The notes beneath the pieces are model-generated. The model had not been told where the DNA came from and ran no database searches. It saw only the letters and a list, made by a program, of their open reading frames with translations. From BRHc4a sp049323915 (lineage in GTDB: Bacteria; Bacillota; Desulfotomaculia; Desulfotomaculales; Desulfocucumaceae): DNA of 6,112 bases. The translations under genes and the position numbers were made by a program. The stretch lies in NCBI GenBank assembly GCA_049323915.1, contig JBMOPC010000086.1:1-6112 (forward strand), in the 5' to 3' direction. Numbering within the stretch: the stretch's first letter is position 1; every line of letters begins with the position of its first letter. Positions 1 to 5,625 of the stretch are shown here, in pieces.

Positions 1-1
1 G

Positions 2-34
2 TAGTGAGTCAAAGAACCGTCCCCTGACTCACTA
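2..34. repeat. REP-like dispersed palindrome (GGGGACGGTTCTT type)
   Basis: A perfect 10-bp inverted repeat, TAGTGAGTCA (2-11) and TGACTCACTA (25-34), flanks a 13-nt loop AAGAACCGTCCCC. The core GTCAGGGGACGGTTCTTTGAC on the minus strand is one I recognise as recurring many times in Peptococcaceae and other clostridial genomes, often near REP-associated (IS200-like) tyrosine transposases; that is recollection, not a search. No transposase is visible here, so this would be a non-autonomous copy. The element reads into the methyltransferase gene and supplies its final codons and TGA stop. As RNA it would form a hairpin at the 3' end of that transcript. Confidence 0.75.
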
Positions 35-962
35 TCAGCTGCCTTTCCCCGTAATCCTTCATTTCAATATGGACAAATCCCGCGCCGGTAATCCATTCTC
101 TGTACTGTTCCATGGTCCAGGCGCCCCCGCCGGGGGTGTTCACCAGCATGTTCACTCCGAACATGGCCGCCCTGGGGCTGACGCCGCGCACGAAATCCTG
201 AATTGCCATACGGCCGCCGGGGGCCAGCACATCATAAACCCTCCGGAAAAGCCTTTTGTTTTCGTCTTCGTCGAATATGTGACATATGTTGCCCAGGTAT
301 GCCAGGTCAAAGGGCCCCGGGGGAAGGCCCACAGTGAGGTCTCCCGCCAGCATTTCTATTTTTTCACCCTCCTTTATGGCAGGTTTCATTAACTCCACCA
401 CATCGGGCAGGTCCAGCACCGTAACCGACGATCCAAGGGAGGCGAATTCCCTTGCGTATGTAAGCGGGCCGCCGCCTATGTCAAGCACCCTGGGCGCGGT
501 TCCCGGACTCCCGATGATGTCCCGGGCTATAACCGGCGCAAATTTTTTGGCGTGAACCGCCATTGACTGGATAAAACTCTTTAAAGCCTTCCCGCTTCTC
601 TCCCTTTTAACAGGGACGCCGGTTTTGATCACCTCCGGGAGTTTCAGCCAGGAAGCGCAGAGTTCATATCCGTGCATAAATGAAAAACCTGTATATAATT
701 CGCTCCCGGTATTGTAAAACATGTTTGCCGCGTCCGGGGAAAGATCTATCTTATCACCGTCCCCAGTCAGGTATCCTGCGTCCATAAGAGCTTCCAGTAC
801 CACCCGGAGGCTTCTGTAGCCGGCCCCTGTGGTGTCGGCCAGTTCTTGCACGGTCAGAGGGCCGCTTTTTAGAGAGTCAAACAGCCCGGCCTTTACTGCA
901 GCTCCCAGAAGAAGGAGTTCCTGGGGCGGCCTCAGATCCCTTTCCCAAAGTTTCGATGCCAT
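9..962 (-). CDS. SAM-dependent O-methyltransferase (Methyltransf_2 type)
   Basis: A 317-residue protein with the two-part layout of acetylserotonin/hydroxyneurosporene-type O-methyltransferases. Residues about 10-80 form a winged-helix dimerisation domain (PPQELLLLGAAVKAGLFDSL, then TVQELADTTG). A Rossmann SAM domain begins near 155. Motif I is VLDIGGGPLTYA (159-170), the ribose-binding acidic loop is VLDLP (182-186), and GD is at 207-208. His228 in NICHIFDEDE sits where plant and bacterial relatives carry the catalytic histidine. The methyl acceptor cannot be deduced. The ATG has only a weak GGGG about 8 nt upstream. The neighbour is divergent, so this is probably a single-gene unit. The last seven residues (VSQGTVL) and the stop come from the palindrome at 2-34, so the native C-terminus was probably replaced, although the core fold looks complete. 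Confidence 0.88.
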   Translation of the reverse strand: MASKLWERDLRPPQELLLLGAAVKAGLFDSLKSGPLTVQELADTTGAGYRSLRVVLEALMDAGYLTGDGDKIDLSPDAANMFYNTGSELYTGFSFMHGYELCASWLKLPEVIKTGVPVKRERSGKALKSFIQSMAVHAKKFAPVIARDIIGSPGTAPRVLDIGGGPLTYAREFASLGSSVTVLDLPDVVELMKPAIKEGEKIEMLAGDLTVGLPPGPFDLAYLGNICHIFDEDENKRLFRRVYDVLAPGGRMAIQDFVRGVSPRAAMFGVNMLVNTPGGGAWTMEQYREWITGAGFVHIEMKDYGERQLIVSQGTVL

Positions 963-1058
963 CTCGAAACCCCATTTCTTAATGATTTATCTGTGAAATT
1001 TAGCCACTCATTACAAAAGCGTTTTTAGTCAAAAATATTAGCATTAATATAAATATAC

Positions 1059-1063
1059 GGAGG
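1059..1063 (+). promoter_or_regulatory. Shine-Dalgarno site GGAGG of the carbohydrate-binding-module gene
   Basis: GGAGG lies 8 nt before the ATG at 1072 and fixes that start. The AT-rich stretch 1021-1056 probably holds the promoter (TATAAA at 1048-1053 is a possible -10 element), but no convincing -35 box is visible. Confidence 0.7.
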
Positions 1064-1071
1064 AACGAATT

Positions 1072-1392
1072 ATGAAAACCATAAAGCCGTTTAATTTTTC
1101 ACAGGAGATTCACGGTGTTCAGGTGAAGCCCATGTCCGAAAGCGGCAGGGAGGTCAGGATACGTTACAAGGGGATACTGGACGGGTCCGGGGCCACGGAA
1201 ATCACGCTGCACTACGGCTTCGGAGATTCACTGGAGTGGCGGGGTATTGGAGACGCAACGATGGAGAAAACCCCGGAGGGCTGGGAGTCCTCTGTATCCA
1301 TGGAAGACAACCAGCTTAATTTCTGCTTTCGGGATTCCGCCTTTAACTGGGACAACAACAGCGGGCTCAACTGGATCTACAGAATATCGTAA
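1072..1392 (+). CDS. Stand-alone carbohydrate-binding module protein (CBM25/CBM53-like)
   Basis: A 106-residue protein made of a single beta-sandwich module. The pattern RYKGIL...GATEITLHYGF (31-50), W56, an EGW motif ending at W71, and NFCFRDSAFNWDNN (83-96) followed by W101 fits starch/glycogen-binding modules of the CBM25/CBM53 group, in which exposed Trp residues stack on glucan rings. There is no signal peptide, membrane segment or catalytic domain, so it should be cytoplasmic and may bind an internal polymer such as glycogen or a glycosylated partner; that is inference. It is monocistronic, divergent from the methyltransferase and convergent with the DUF2512 gene. The ATG is supported by GGAGG 8 nt upstream. 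The family call comes from the motif pattern alone, so the exact CBM number is uncertain. Confidence 0.8.
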   Translation: MKTIKPFNFSQEIHGVQVKPMSESGREVRIRYKGILDGSGATEITLHYGFGDSLEWRGIGDATMEKTPEGWESSVSMEDNQLNFCFRDSAFNWDNNSGLNWIYRIS

Positions 1393-1400
1393 ATTCAGCA

Positions 1401-1493
1401 ACAGAGGTCACAGAGGACACTGAGTGAGTAAGAATTAGAATCAGCTTTCCTTCTTCCACTTTAAAAACTCTGTGACCTCTGTGTGGCTCTGTG
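1401..1493. repeat. CTCTGTG-type intergenic inverted repeat
   Basis: A perfect 15-bp inverted repeat, ACAGAGGTCACAGAG (1401-1415) and CTCTGTGACCTCTGT (1468-1482), is separated by 52 bp. The right arm continues into a short tandem array, with CTCTGTG at 1468-1474, 1477-1483 and 1487-1493. It lies between two convergent genes. Elements of the form CTCTGTG-CCTCTGTG-CTCTGTGG recur between genes in many bacterial genomes as dispersed repeats of unknown origin (recollection). It could fold into a long hairpin and act as a barrier between the converging transcripts, but there is no clean T-tract for a classical terminator. Confidence 0.65.
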
Positions 1494-1529
1494 GCTTAAA
1501 AATCTTTTGGTGCAAGGGATTCCGGCTTA

Positions 1530-1886
1530 CTATCTCCTTCTCCTGGCAAATAATGCCCTGTCAAGGTACTTGTGGTAATACCATTCCCCAGCGGCAATAA
1601 GAGCCGCAACCAGCCCCAGCCCGGCCGGGCTGAAGCCTGTTCCCGTAACATACCCCAGTTCCAGGAGGACCAGTGTTGCTATTACGGCATCCAGCAGAAC
1701 CGCGGTGAGGTTGCCGTATTTGGGATACACCACCAGGTCCGCCGTAAGGAAAGACGCCATAGATGCCAGTATTGCCCCCAGTATGGCAGCGGTGGTGTCC
1801 AATTTGGTGAAGTAAGGCAGTATAATGCCCATCACGGGAGCAAATAAAAAGAATTTTGTTATATAGGCGTTAAAATACCGTTTAAT
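1530..1886 (-). CDS. DUF2512 (YndM-like) small membrane protein, probable ATT start
   Basis: An integral membrane protein of about 118 residues with roughly four hydrophobic helices and a basic C-terminal tail (ARRRR). In the full-length numbering, FLTADLVVYPKYGNLTAVLLDA (about 46-67) is the DUF2512/YndM signature; this family is found in spore-forming Firmicutes and has no known biochemical function. The nearest ordinary starts are GTG (1835) and ATG (1832). Both lack a Shine-Dalgarno site and would remove most of the first helix. The frame stays open upstream through KRYFNAYITKFFLFAPV, which looks like the family's N-terminus, back to an ATT at 1884-1886. That ATT follows AGGGGGTGA (1893-1901) and overlaps the DUF3786 stop as ATTAA. 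I prefer ATT; the conservative alternative is 1530-1835. It is probably the last gene of a three-gene operon. Confidence 0.8.
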   Translation of the reverse strand: MKRYFNAYITKFFLFAPVMGIILPYFTKLDTTAAILGAILASMASFLTADLVVYPKYGNLTAVLLDAVIATLVLLELGYVTGTGFSPAGLGLVAALIAAGEWYYHKYLDRALFARRRR

Positions 1887-2541
1887 CTTTTTTCACCCCC
1901 TCAAGCCAGGTGATAGATTTATCTCTGCCGGCCTTTTCATCCAGTTGCCTGATCATCTTGTGGGCCAGTTCCACCCCCAGGACCCACAGCGCCGCCGTGG
2001 TGAGATGGGTGGGAGATACCGAGTCGAAGAGTATATTGCTCTTTGCCGCAAATTCGTCATCTCCTTCCCACAGCACCACTGCCAGCGGTATTTTGGGAAG
2101 GGCGGGTATATGGAACGAATAGTCTCCCAGGGTAAGGGGCTGTCCTCCAAGTGATAAGGCAGCCTCGGCAAAACTGTCGGGATATGTGCCGAATGCCTGG
2201 GCCAGCGGGGTGGTGGCGTCGGTTTGGAAGGGGGCATAATGGTGTATTCCCTCGGGCAGCTCCAGGAAAGACAGCCAGCTATACCTGGGAGGCAGTCCCG
2301 AGGACTCGCAAAGATACTGCACTATTAGAGTCCGGTCGTTGAAAGGGACTTCCTCGCCGGGAGCGTCAGCCCTCCATACCCTTCCGGCAGTATCTGCCTT
2401 GTATTTAATACCAAAATATACTATATCAAACGTGTTCCTGCTTTGGTCAAAAACGGCGCCGGACCTGGCGGCAATATCAGCCGGGTCAAGTGTCAGGAAT
2501 TTTTTTACGGCCTCATGATAGGCGTTGACAGGACTGCACAC
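1882..2541 (-). CDS. DUF3786 domain protein
   Basis: A soluble protein of about 219 residues spanning most of a DUF3786 domain. Diagnostic stretches are the opening AYHEAVKKFLTLDPADIAARSGAVFD region, FGIKY, LIVQYLCESSGLPP, SWLSFLELPEGIHHYAPF, then PLAVVLWEGDDEFAAKSNILFDS near the C-terminus. The family occurs mainly in anaerobes, including acetogens, methanogens and sulfate reducers. Its function is not established, and no catalytic residue can be named. The chosen GTG (2541) has GAGAGGGG 7 nt upstream and gives an N-terminus like that expected for the family. A longer reading from TTG at 2574 adds 11 residues, creating a C-x-x-C (GCIVC), but has no ribosome-binding site. The stop overlaps the probable ATT start of the DUF2512 gene, and the upstream gene ends about 40 nt before, so the three genes are probably cotranscribed. 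Confidence 0.82.
   Translation of the reverse strand: MCSPVNAYHEAVKKFLTLDPADIAARSGAVFDQSRNTFDIVYFGIKYKADTAGRVWRADAPGEEVPFNDRTLIVQYLCESSGLPPRYSWLSFLELPEGIHHYAPFQTDATTPLAQAFGTYPDSFAEAALSLGGQPLTLGDYSFHIPALPKIPLAVVLWEGDDEFAAKSNILFDSVSPTHLTTAALWVLGVELAHKMIRQLDEKAGRDKSITWLEGVKKD
1893..1902 (-). promoter_or_regulatory. Shine-Dalgarno site for the ATT-initiated DUF2512 gene
   Basis: On the minus strand this reads GAGGGGGTGA, one mismatch from the consensus AGGAGGTGA. It lies 9 nt before the ATT at 1886, counted from the AGGGGG block. It sits inside the last codons of the DUF3786 gene (EGVKKD), which is the arrangement of translational coupling. No ATG, GTG or TTG in the DUF2512 frame lies within reach of it. 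Confidence 0.6.
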
Positions 2542-2580
2542 AATACAACCCCTCTCTTCCGGTTCGAAAATCAATATTTG

Positions 2581-3009
2581 TCATAGATATTTCAGGTATA
2601 AAACTATGGCGGTAATTATGACCACCGCGAACAGCACCATGGAAAGCCCTCCAAAGCTGGTGAAGGCGCTTAACCTGACACCCTCCTTTTCAGATCTTTC
2701 CCTCAGTTTTTTATATACCTCCAGCCTCCCCACAACGTCCATCACAAAGCTGTCCAGGAGATCAGGGTCACCCTTTTTTTCCAGCATGCTGCTCACAGTA
2801 TAGTTTACAACACTCTCCAGCCTGCCGTCCCCCCTTTGACAATACTCCCTTATAAAGTGTTTGATTTTGTCCTCCAGGGGCTTGACGCGCTGAAAATAAT
2901 ACCTTCTTTCATCCCGGCCAAGGGATCTGATGTTCCTTTGCAGCATTTCTCCGGCCCCGCTGTCGAGGCACAGCTCTTTGACCACTATTTCCGCCAGTTC
3001 CCGAGACAT
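2581..3009 (-). CDS. Hypothetical protein with a C-terminal membrane anchor
   Basis: A 142-residue protein that I do not assign to a family. The first ~110 residues are charged and probably helical, rich in Arg, Lys and Glu (for example GRDERRYYFQRVKPLEDKIK and GRLEVYKKLRERSEKEG). A single hydrophobic helix covers about 117-140 (LSMVLFAVVIITAIVLYL), followed by only a few residues. This is a tail-anchored layout with no N-terminal signal peptide, so most of the protein should face the cytoplasm. The ATG at 3009 has only a GGGGG run about 11 nt upstream, a weak site. It heads the run that continues into the DUF3786 and DUF2512 genes. A membrane-associated role with them is a guess from position only. 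Confidence 0.75.
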   Translation of the reverse strand: MSRELAEIVVKELCLDSGAGEMLQRNIRSLGRDERRYYFQRVKPLEDKIKHFIREYCQRGDGRLESVVNYTVSSMLEKKGDPDLLDSFVMDVVGRLEVYKKLRERSEKEGVRLSAFTSFGGLSMVLFAVVIITAIVLYLKYL

Positions 3010-3286
3010 TAAGCACTATACCCCCGTAAAAATTTACTAATCAGAAATTCTTCAACAATACAAGAATTCCTGTTAATTTTCAGTAACGTTCAGCCGTCTA
3101 TTTAATTTCAAAAAAATGGTTACCATAAAAATACCAGGCATAATATATTAGCCAAAAAGAATTTTTTCAAATGTTATTATGCGATATATCAGAAAAAAAC
3201 TGACAAATCTTCTTTTCGTCGATTAAAGGTAATTCAGGGAGGTGAATAGAATAGGTAGCTTTAACGTTTTGGCGGAGGTAAAAGAT
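3010..3286. promoter_or_regulatory. Divergent AT-rich intergenic region
   Basis: These 277 bp separate the minus-strand operon from the plus-strand P-loop/Asp23 gene and must carry promoters for both. I see no confident -35/-10 pair in either direction. Visible elements are a small palindrome ATGGT-T-ACCAT at 3116-3126, a possible operator, and two Shine-Dalgarno-like sites on the plus strand: AGGGAGGTGA (3236-3245) and GGAGG (3274-3278). No small gene with an ordinary start codon is evident. Confidence 0.4.
3274..3278 (+). promoter_or_regulatory. Shine-Dalgarno site deciding the P-loop/Asp23 start
   Basis: GGAGG followed by TAAAAGAT lies 8 nt before GTG at 3287. This favours that start over the upstream in-frame GTG at 3242, which itself lies inside another Shine-Dalgarno-like string. 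Confidence 0.6.
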
Positions 3287-4111
3287 GTGGAAGTTTACGC
3301 CCTTGTTGGCCCCAGCGGCACCGGCAAAAGCCACCGCGCCATCATGGTAGCCCACCAGATTAATTGCGATATAATAGTTGATGACGGTCTTTTGATAAAA
3401 GGCGATCAGATTATTGTGGGGCATACGGCAAAAAAACAGCCCACCAGGATAGGCGCGATAAAAGCCGCCCTTTTTCTTGACGACGGGCTGTCCACCCGGG
3501 CCAGGGAGGCACTGCAGCAACACAACCCGAAGGGAGTGCTCATCCTGGGAACCTCGGTGGGAATGGTTGAGAAAATAGCGTCAACACTGGGCCTGCCGGC
3601 GATTAAAAGGGTTATTGATATAAACGAGGTGGCCACCCCGGAGGAAATAAAAAAGGCCCGGATAAACCGCACCAGATTTTCAAAGCACGTAATACCCGCC
3701 CCCACCATGGAGGTAATAAAAAGTTTTCCCGGAACACTTATCGACCCGCTGAGGATAATGATAAGGAAGGATAAGGGCAGGCCGGGCGCCAAAAGCTGGC
3801 TGGAGCAGTCGGTGGTGAGGCCCACGTTCACATTTTATGGAAAGCTGACTATTGCGGAAGGAGCTGTTTCATCAATTGTCTCCCTTGCCTCAAGGGAGGT
3901 TTCGGGTGTGAAAAACCCGGGAAAGATACATGTTGCCCAGACCGCGGAGGGACTGTTGATTGATATATCCCCCGTACTGTTTTACGGCATTTATCTGCCG
4001 GGGGTGTCCAGGAAAATTCAGTCAGTGGTGAAGGAAAGGGTTGAGTATATGACCGGGCTTTCCATAAAGTCGGTAAATGTAATCGTAAAAGACATAGAGT
4101 TTAAAAAGTAG
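3287..4111 (+). CDS. P-loop ATPase fused to Asp23/Gls24 domain
   Basis: A protein of about 274 residues. The N-terminus MEVYALVGPSGTGKSHRA carries a clear Walker A motif (GPSGTGKS, residues 8-15), and CDIIVDDG (27-34) could serve as Walker B. ILGTS (86-90) resembles a switch strand. Residues about 182-272 (FTFYGKLTIAEGAVSSIVSLASREV through VNVIVKDIEF) match the Asp23/Gls24 domain, which in Firmicutes acts in envelope stress and membrane-associated assemblies. The protein is cytoplasmic, with no signal or transmembrane helix. GTG 3287 is preferred because of GGAGG 8 nt upstream and because relatives, as I recall them, begin just before VYALVG. The alternative is GTG 3242, giving 289 residues. 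It is monocistronic and ends at a terminator shared with the hydrolase gene. Its biochemical role is unknown; nucleotide-dependent control of an envelope function is inferred. Confidence 0.83.
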   Translation: MEVYALVGPSGTGKSHRAIMVAHQINCDIIVDDGLLIKGDQIIVGHTAKKQPTRIGAIKAALFLDDGLSTRAREALQQHNPKGVLILGTSVGMVEKIASTLGLPAIKRVIDINEVATPEEIKKARINRTRFSKHVIPAPTMEVIKSFPGTLIDPLRIMIRKDKGRPGAKSWLEQSVVRPTFTFYGKLTIAEGAVSSIVSLASREVSGVKNPGKIHVAQTAEGLLIDISPVLFYGIYLPGVSRKIQSVVKERVEYMTGLSIKSVNVIVKDIEFKK

Positions 4112-4162
4112 GGAAAAAGAAAAGGGTTTTAAGGCGCCGGGCCTAAACCCTTTTTTTCTTTT
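4112..4162. terminator. Bidirectional Rho-independent terminator
   Basis: The stem AAAGGGTTTTAAGGC (4121-4135) pairs with GCCTAAACCCTTT (4141-4153) around GCCGG, with a two-nucleotide bulge. A T-rich tract follows on the plus strand (4151-4162), and an A-rich tract (4114-4123) gives the matching T-tract on the minus strand. It sits between the convergent P-loop/Asp23 and hydrolase genes, so it can end both transcripts. Confidence 0.85.
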
Positions 4163-4163
4163 A

Positions 4164-4835
4164 TCAGGCTTTTGTGGCGAAAACATGGTTTCCAATACGG
4201 GTCTGTATCTGGAGAGTCCTTATCCACTGGTCGGTGGCGATCTCCGGGTTGTAAAAGTACAGAGCGCCGTTGGTGGGGTCATGTCCGGATATGGCCTGAA
4301 TAGCCGCACAGATGGCGATTTCATCAGGCTCAAGGTTGATGCTGCCGTCCTGTACCGGTGTAAACTGATAGGTTCCGTTATGTTTTTGCATGATTATTTC
4401 CCTTATGGACCCGGGAAAATCACCGCTTTTTTGCCTGTTGAGTATTACGGCCCCCACAGCCACCTGTCCTGTAAAACTTTCACCCCTTGCTTCGGCATGG
4501 ATAGCCCTGGCCAGCATCATGACATCATCCCTGGTATAGCCTCTGGAAAGGGCGACTTCAAAATCAGGATTAGCGCCGGGTATTAACAGTACCTGCTTTG
4601 GGTGAATAACCGTCCGGGAAAGTCTGTTGACCCTGACGATGGACTGTAGCGACACTCCATGCCTGTCAGCTATGCTGTGCAGAGTTTCACCCTCCTTAAC
4701 CGTGTAAAAAACAGCTTTATGGTTTTCCGCAGCCTGTCTGCCCGGCTCTTCTCCGGATGCCGCCCTTAAAATGCACCCCAGTGAAAAAGCCATCAGGGTA
4801 AAAATAAGGACGGCCCTGGTAAAATTGGTACTCAT
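4164..4835 (-). CDS. Secreted LysM and SleB/CwlJ-type cell wall hydrolase
   Basis: A 223-residue exported protein. A Sec signal peptide (about 1-27) has a hydrophobic core VLIFTLMAFSLG and a likely cut after AAS. A LysM peptidoglycan-binding module spans about 43-86 (YTVKEGETLHSIADRHGVS...HPKQVLLIP). The Hydrolase_2 domain spans about 107-222, beginning ARAIHAEARGE, with Glu115 at the position of the catalytic acid of SleB-type lytic transglycosylases. Conserved AVGAVILNR, YNPE and RIGNHVF follow. In relatives this domain cleaves spore-cortex or vegetative peptidoglycan. B. subtilis SleB carries a different binding domain, so orthology to SleB itself is not claimed. The ATG has AAAGGAGG about 4 nt upstream. 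Cys21 follows SLG rather than a proper lipobox, so a lipoprotein is unlikely. It is a single-gene unit, convergent with the P-loop/Asp23 gene. Confidence 0.92.
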   Translation of the reverse strand: MSTNFTRAVLIFTLMAFSLGCILRAASGEEPGRQAAENHKAVFYTVKEGETLHSIADRHGVSLQSIVRVNRLSRTVIHPKQVLLIPGANPDFEVALSRGYTRDDVMMLARAIHAEARGESFTGQVAVGAVILNRQKSGDFPGSIREIIMQKHNGTYQFTPVQDGSINLEPDEIAICAAIQAISGHDPTNGALYFYNPEIATDQWIRTLQIQTRIGNHVFATKA

Positions 4836-4880
4836 AAAACCTCCTTTCTATCTGAACGATATTCTTAACGTAAAATAGAT

Positions 4881-4937
4881 CATTATATACATACCATTAT
4901 ATACCACATTGGCCATATATTGCCATATCATGGCAAT
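4881..4937 (-). promoter_or_regulatory. Candidate promoter and operator of the hydrolase gene
   Basis: Reading toward the hydrolase on the minus strand, a perfect palindrome ATTGCCAT-ATC-ATGGCAAT (4919-4937) is followed by two TATAAT hexamers (complement of 4896-4901 and 4882-4887). These lie in a 10-bp direct repeat CATTATATAC (plus strand 4881-4890 and 4895-4904) with 14-bp period. A third GCCAT-like half site, GGCCAT, is at 4911-4916. No good -35 box is seen, so a sporulation sigma factor or an activator is possible. Function is inferred from position and symmetry. Confidence 0.45.
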
Positions 4938-4971
4938 AAAAAACCTCCTGTTTATACTACAACAGGAGGTT
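4937..4971 (-). terminator. Rho-independent terminator after cbiC
   Basis: AACCTCCTGTT (4942-4952) and AACAGGAGGTT (4961-4971) form a perfect 11-bp stem with an 8-nt loop. On the minus strand it is followed by a run of six T (complement of 4938-4943). It begins about 20 nt after the cbiC stop and ends the cbiX-cbiC transcript. Confidence 0.88.
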
Positions 4972-4992
4972 GGTCAGCAATGAGTCAGTAAA

Positions 4993-5622
4993 TTAAGGGC
5001 CGGTCGCCTGAATGAGCAGGGCATTTACTATGGAGGCCGCTATGGTGCTGCCTCCCCTTGTGCCGGGCATGGTTATGTAATGCACACCTGTTTCCATGAG
5101 CATTTCCTTGGACTCGGCGGCGCCCACGAATCCCACCGGGGTTCCCACCACCAGCGCGGGGCGGGCCTCCCCTTCACTAATCATGCGGCAGAGCTCAAAC
5201 AGGGCTGTGGGGGCGTTTCCCACCGCCACAATTCCGTTATGGGCCAGCGCCGCGCCTTTTTTCATAGCCAGCATGGCCCTTGTTATCCCGCTTTTTCTTG
5301 ACTCCTGAATAACTTCCGGGTCGCTTATCAGGCAGTGCGCGCTTACGCCGAATGCATCCATCCTGGCCGATATAAGGCCTGTTTTCAGCATGTTGACGTC
5401 GGTCAGCACCGAACAGCCGCGCCTTATTGCATCCAGTCCGGATTCCACAGCCCAGGGGGAAATCCTCACCATTGACATGCAGGCCAGGTCACCGGTGGTG
5501 TGAATAACCCTTTTAATTATCTCCCTTTCAACCGGAGGAAAATTTTTTAGGTCCGGCAGGGATTCTTCTATTATGGACATGCTTTTTCTTTCAATCCGGC
5601 CCGGGTCTTTAATAATCTCCAA
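4993..5622 (-). CDS. cbiC: Cobalt-precorrin-8 methylmutase
   Basis: A 209-residue cytoplasmic enzyme of the CbiC/CobH family, the usual length. It moves the methyl group from C-11 to C-12 of (cobalt-)precorrin-8 to give (hydrogeno)cobyrinate. Visible hallmarks are RVIHTTGD with His41 at the position of the catalytic histidine, VLTDVNMLKTGL (72-83), HNGIVAVGNAPTALFEL (128-144), and GTPVGFVGAAESKE (160-173). The start is TTG at 5622, with GAGAGGTG about 9-10 nt upstream inside the end of cbiX. Only 3 nt separate the two genes, so they are cotranscribed and probably translationally coupled. The pairing with CbiX and the family's role point to the anaerobic cobalamin route. A strong terminator follows, so the other cbi genes are not directly downstream. 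Confidence 0.95.
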   Translation of the reverse strand: MEIIKDPGRIERKSMSIIEESLPDLKNFPPVEREIIKRVIHTTGDLACMSMVRISPWAVESGLDAIRRGCSVLTDVNMLKTGLISARMDAFGVSAHCLISDPEVIQESRKSGITRAMLAMKKGAALAHNGIVAVGNAPTALFELCRMISEGEARPALVVGTPVGFVGAAESKEMLMETGVHYITMPGTRGGSTIAASIVNALLIQATGP

Positions 5623-5625
5623 GAT

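Noticed and set aside
69..555. Plus-strand open frames antisense to the methyltransferase
   Set aside because: They lie wholly inside a well-supported gene, lack ribosome-binding sites and give low-complexity His/Pro-rich translations with no family resemblance.
1572..1847. Plus-strand frame opposite the DUF2512 gene
   Set aside because: Gln/Arg-rich translation without a domain; the opposite strand has a membrane protein with a family signature.
3406..3831. Minus-strand 141-codon frame inside the P-loop/Asp23 gene
   Set aside because: It is the complement of a gene with clear Walker A and Asp23 motifs; no initiation signal or recognisable domain.
4773..4775. Lipoprotein cysteine (Cys21) in the hydrolase signal peptide
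   Set aside because: The preceding residues are SLG, not a standard lipobox with Leu at -3; a type I cleavage after AAS is more likely.
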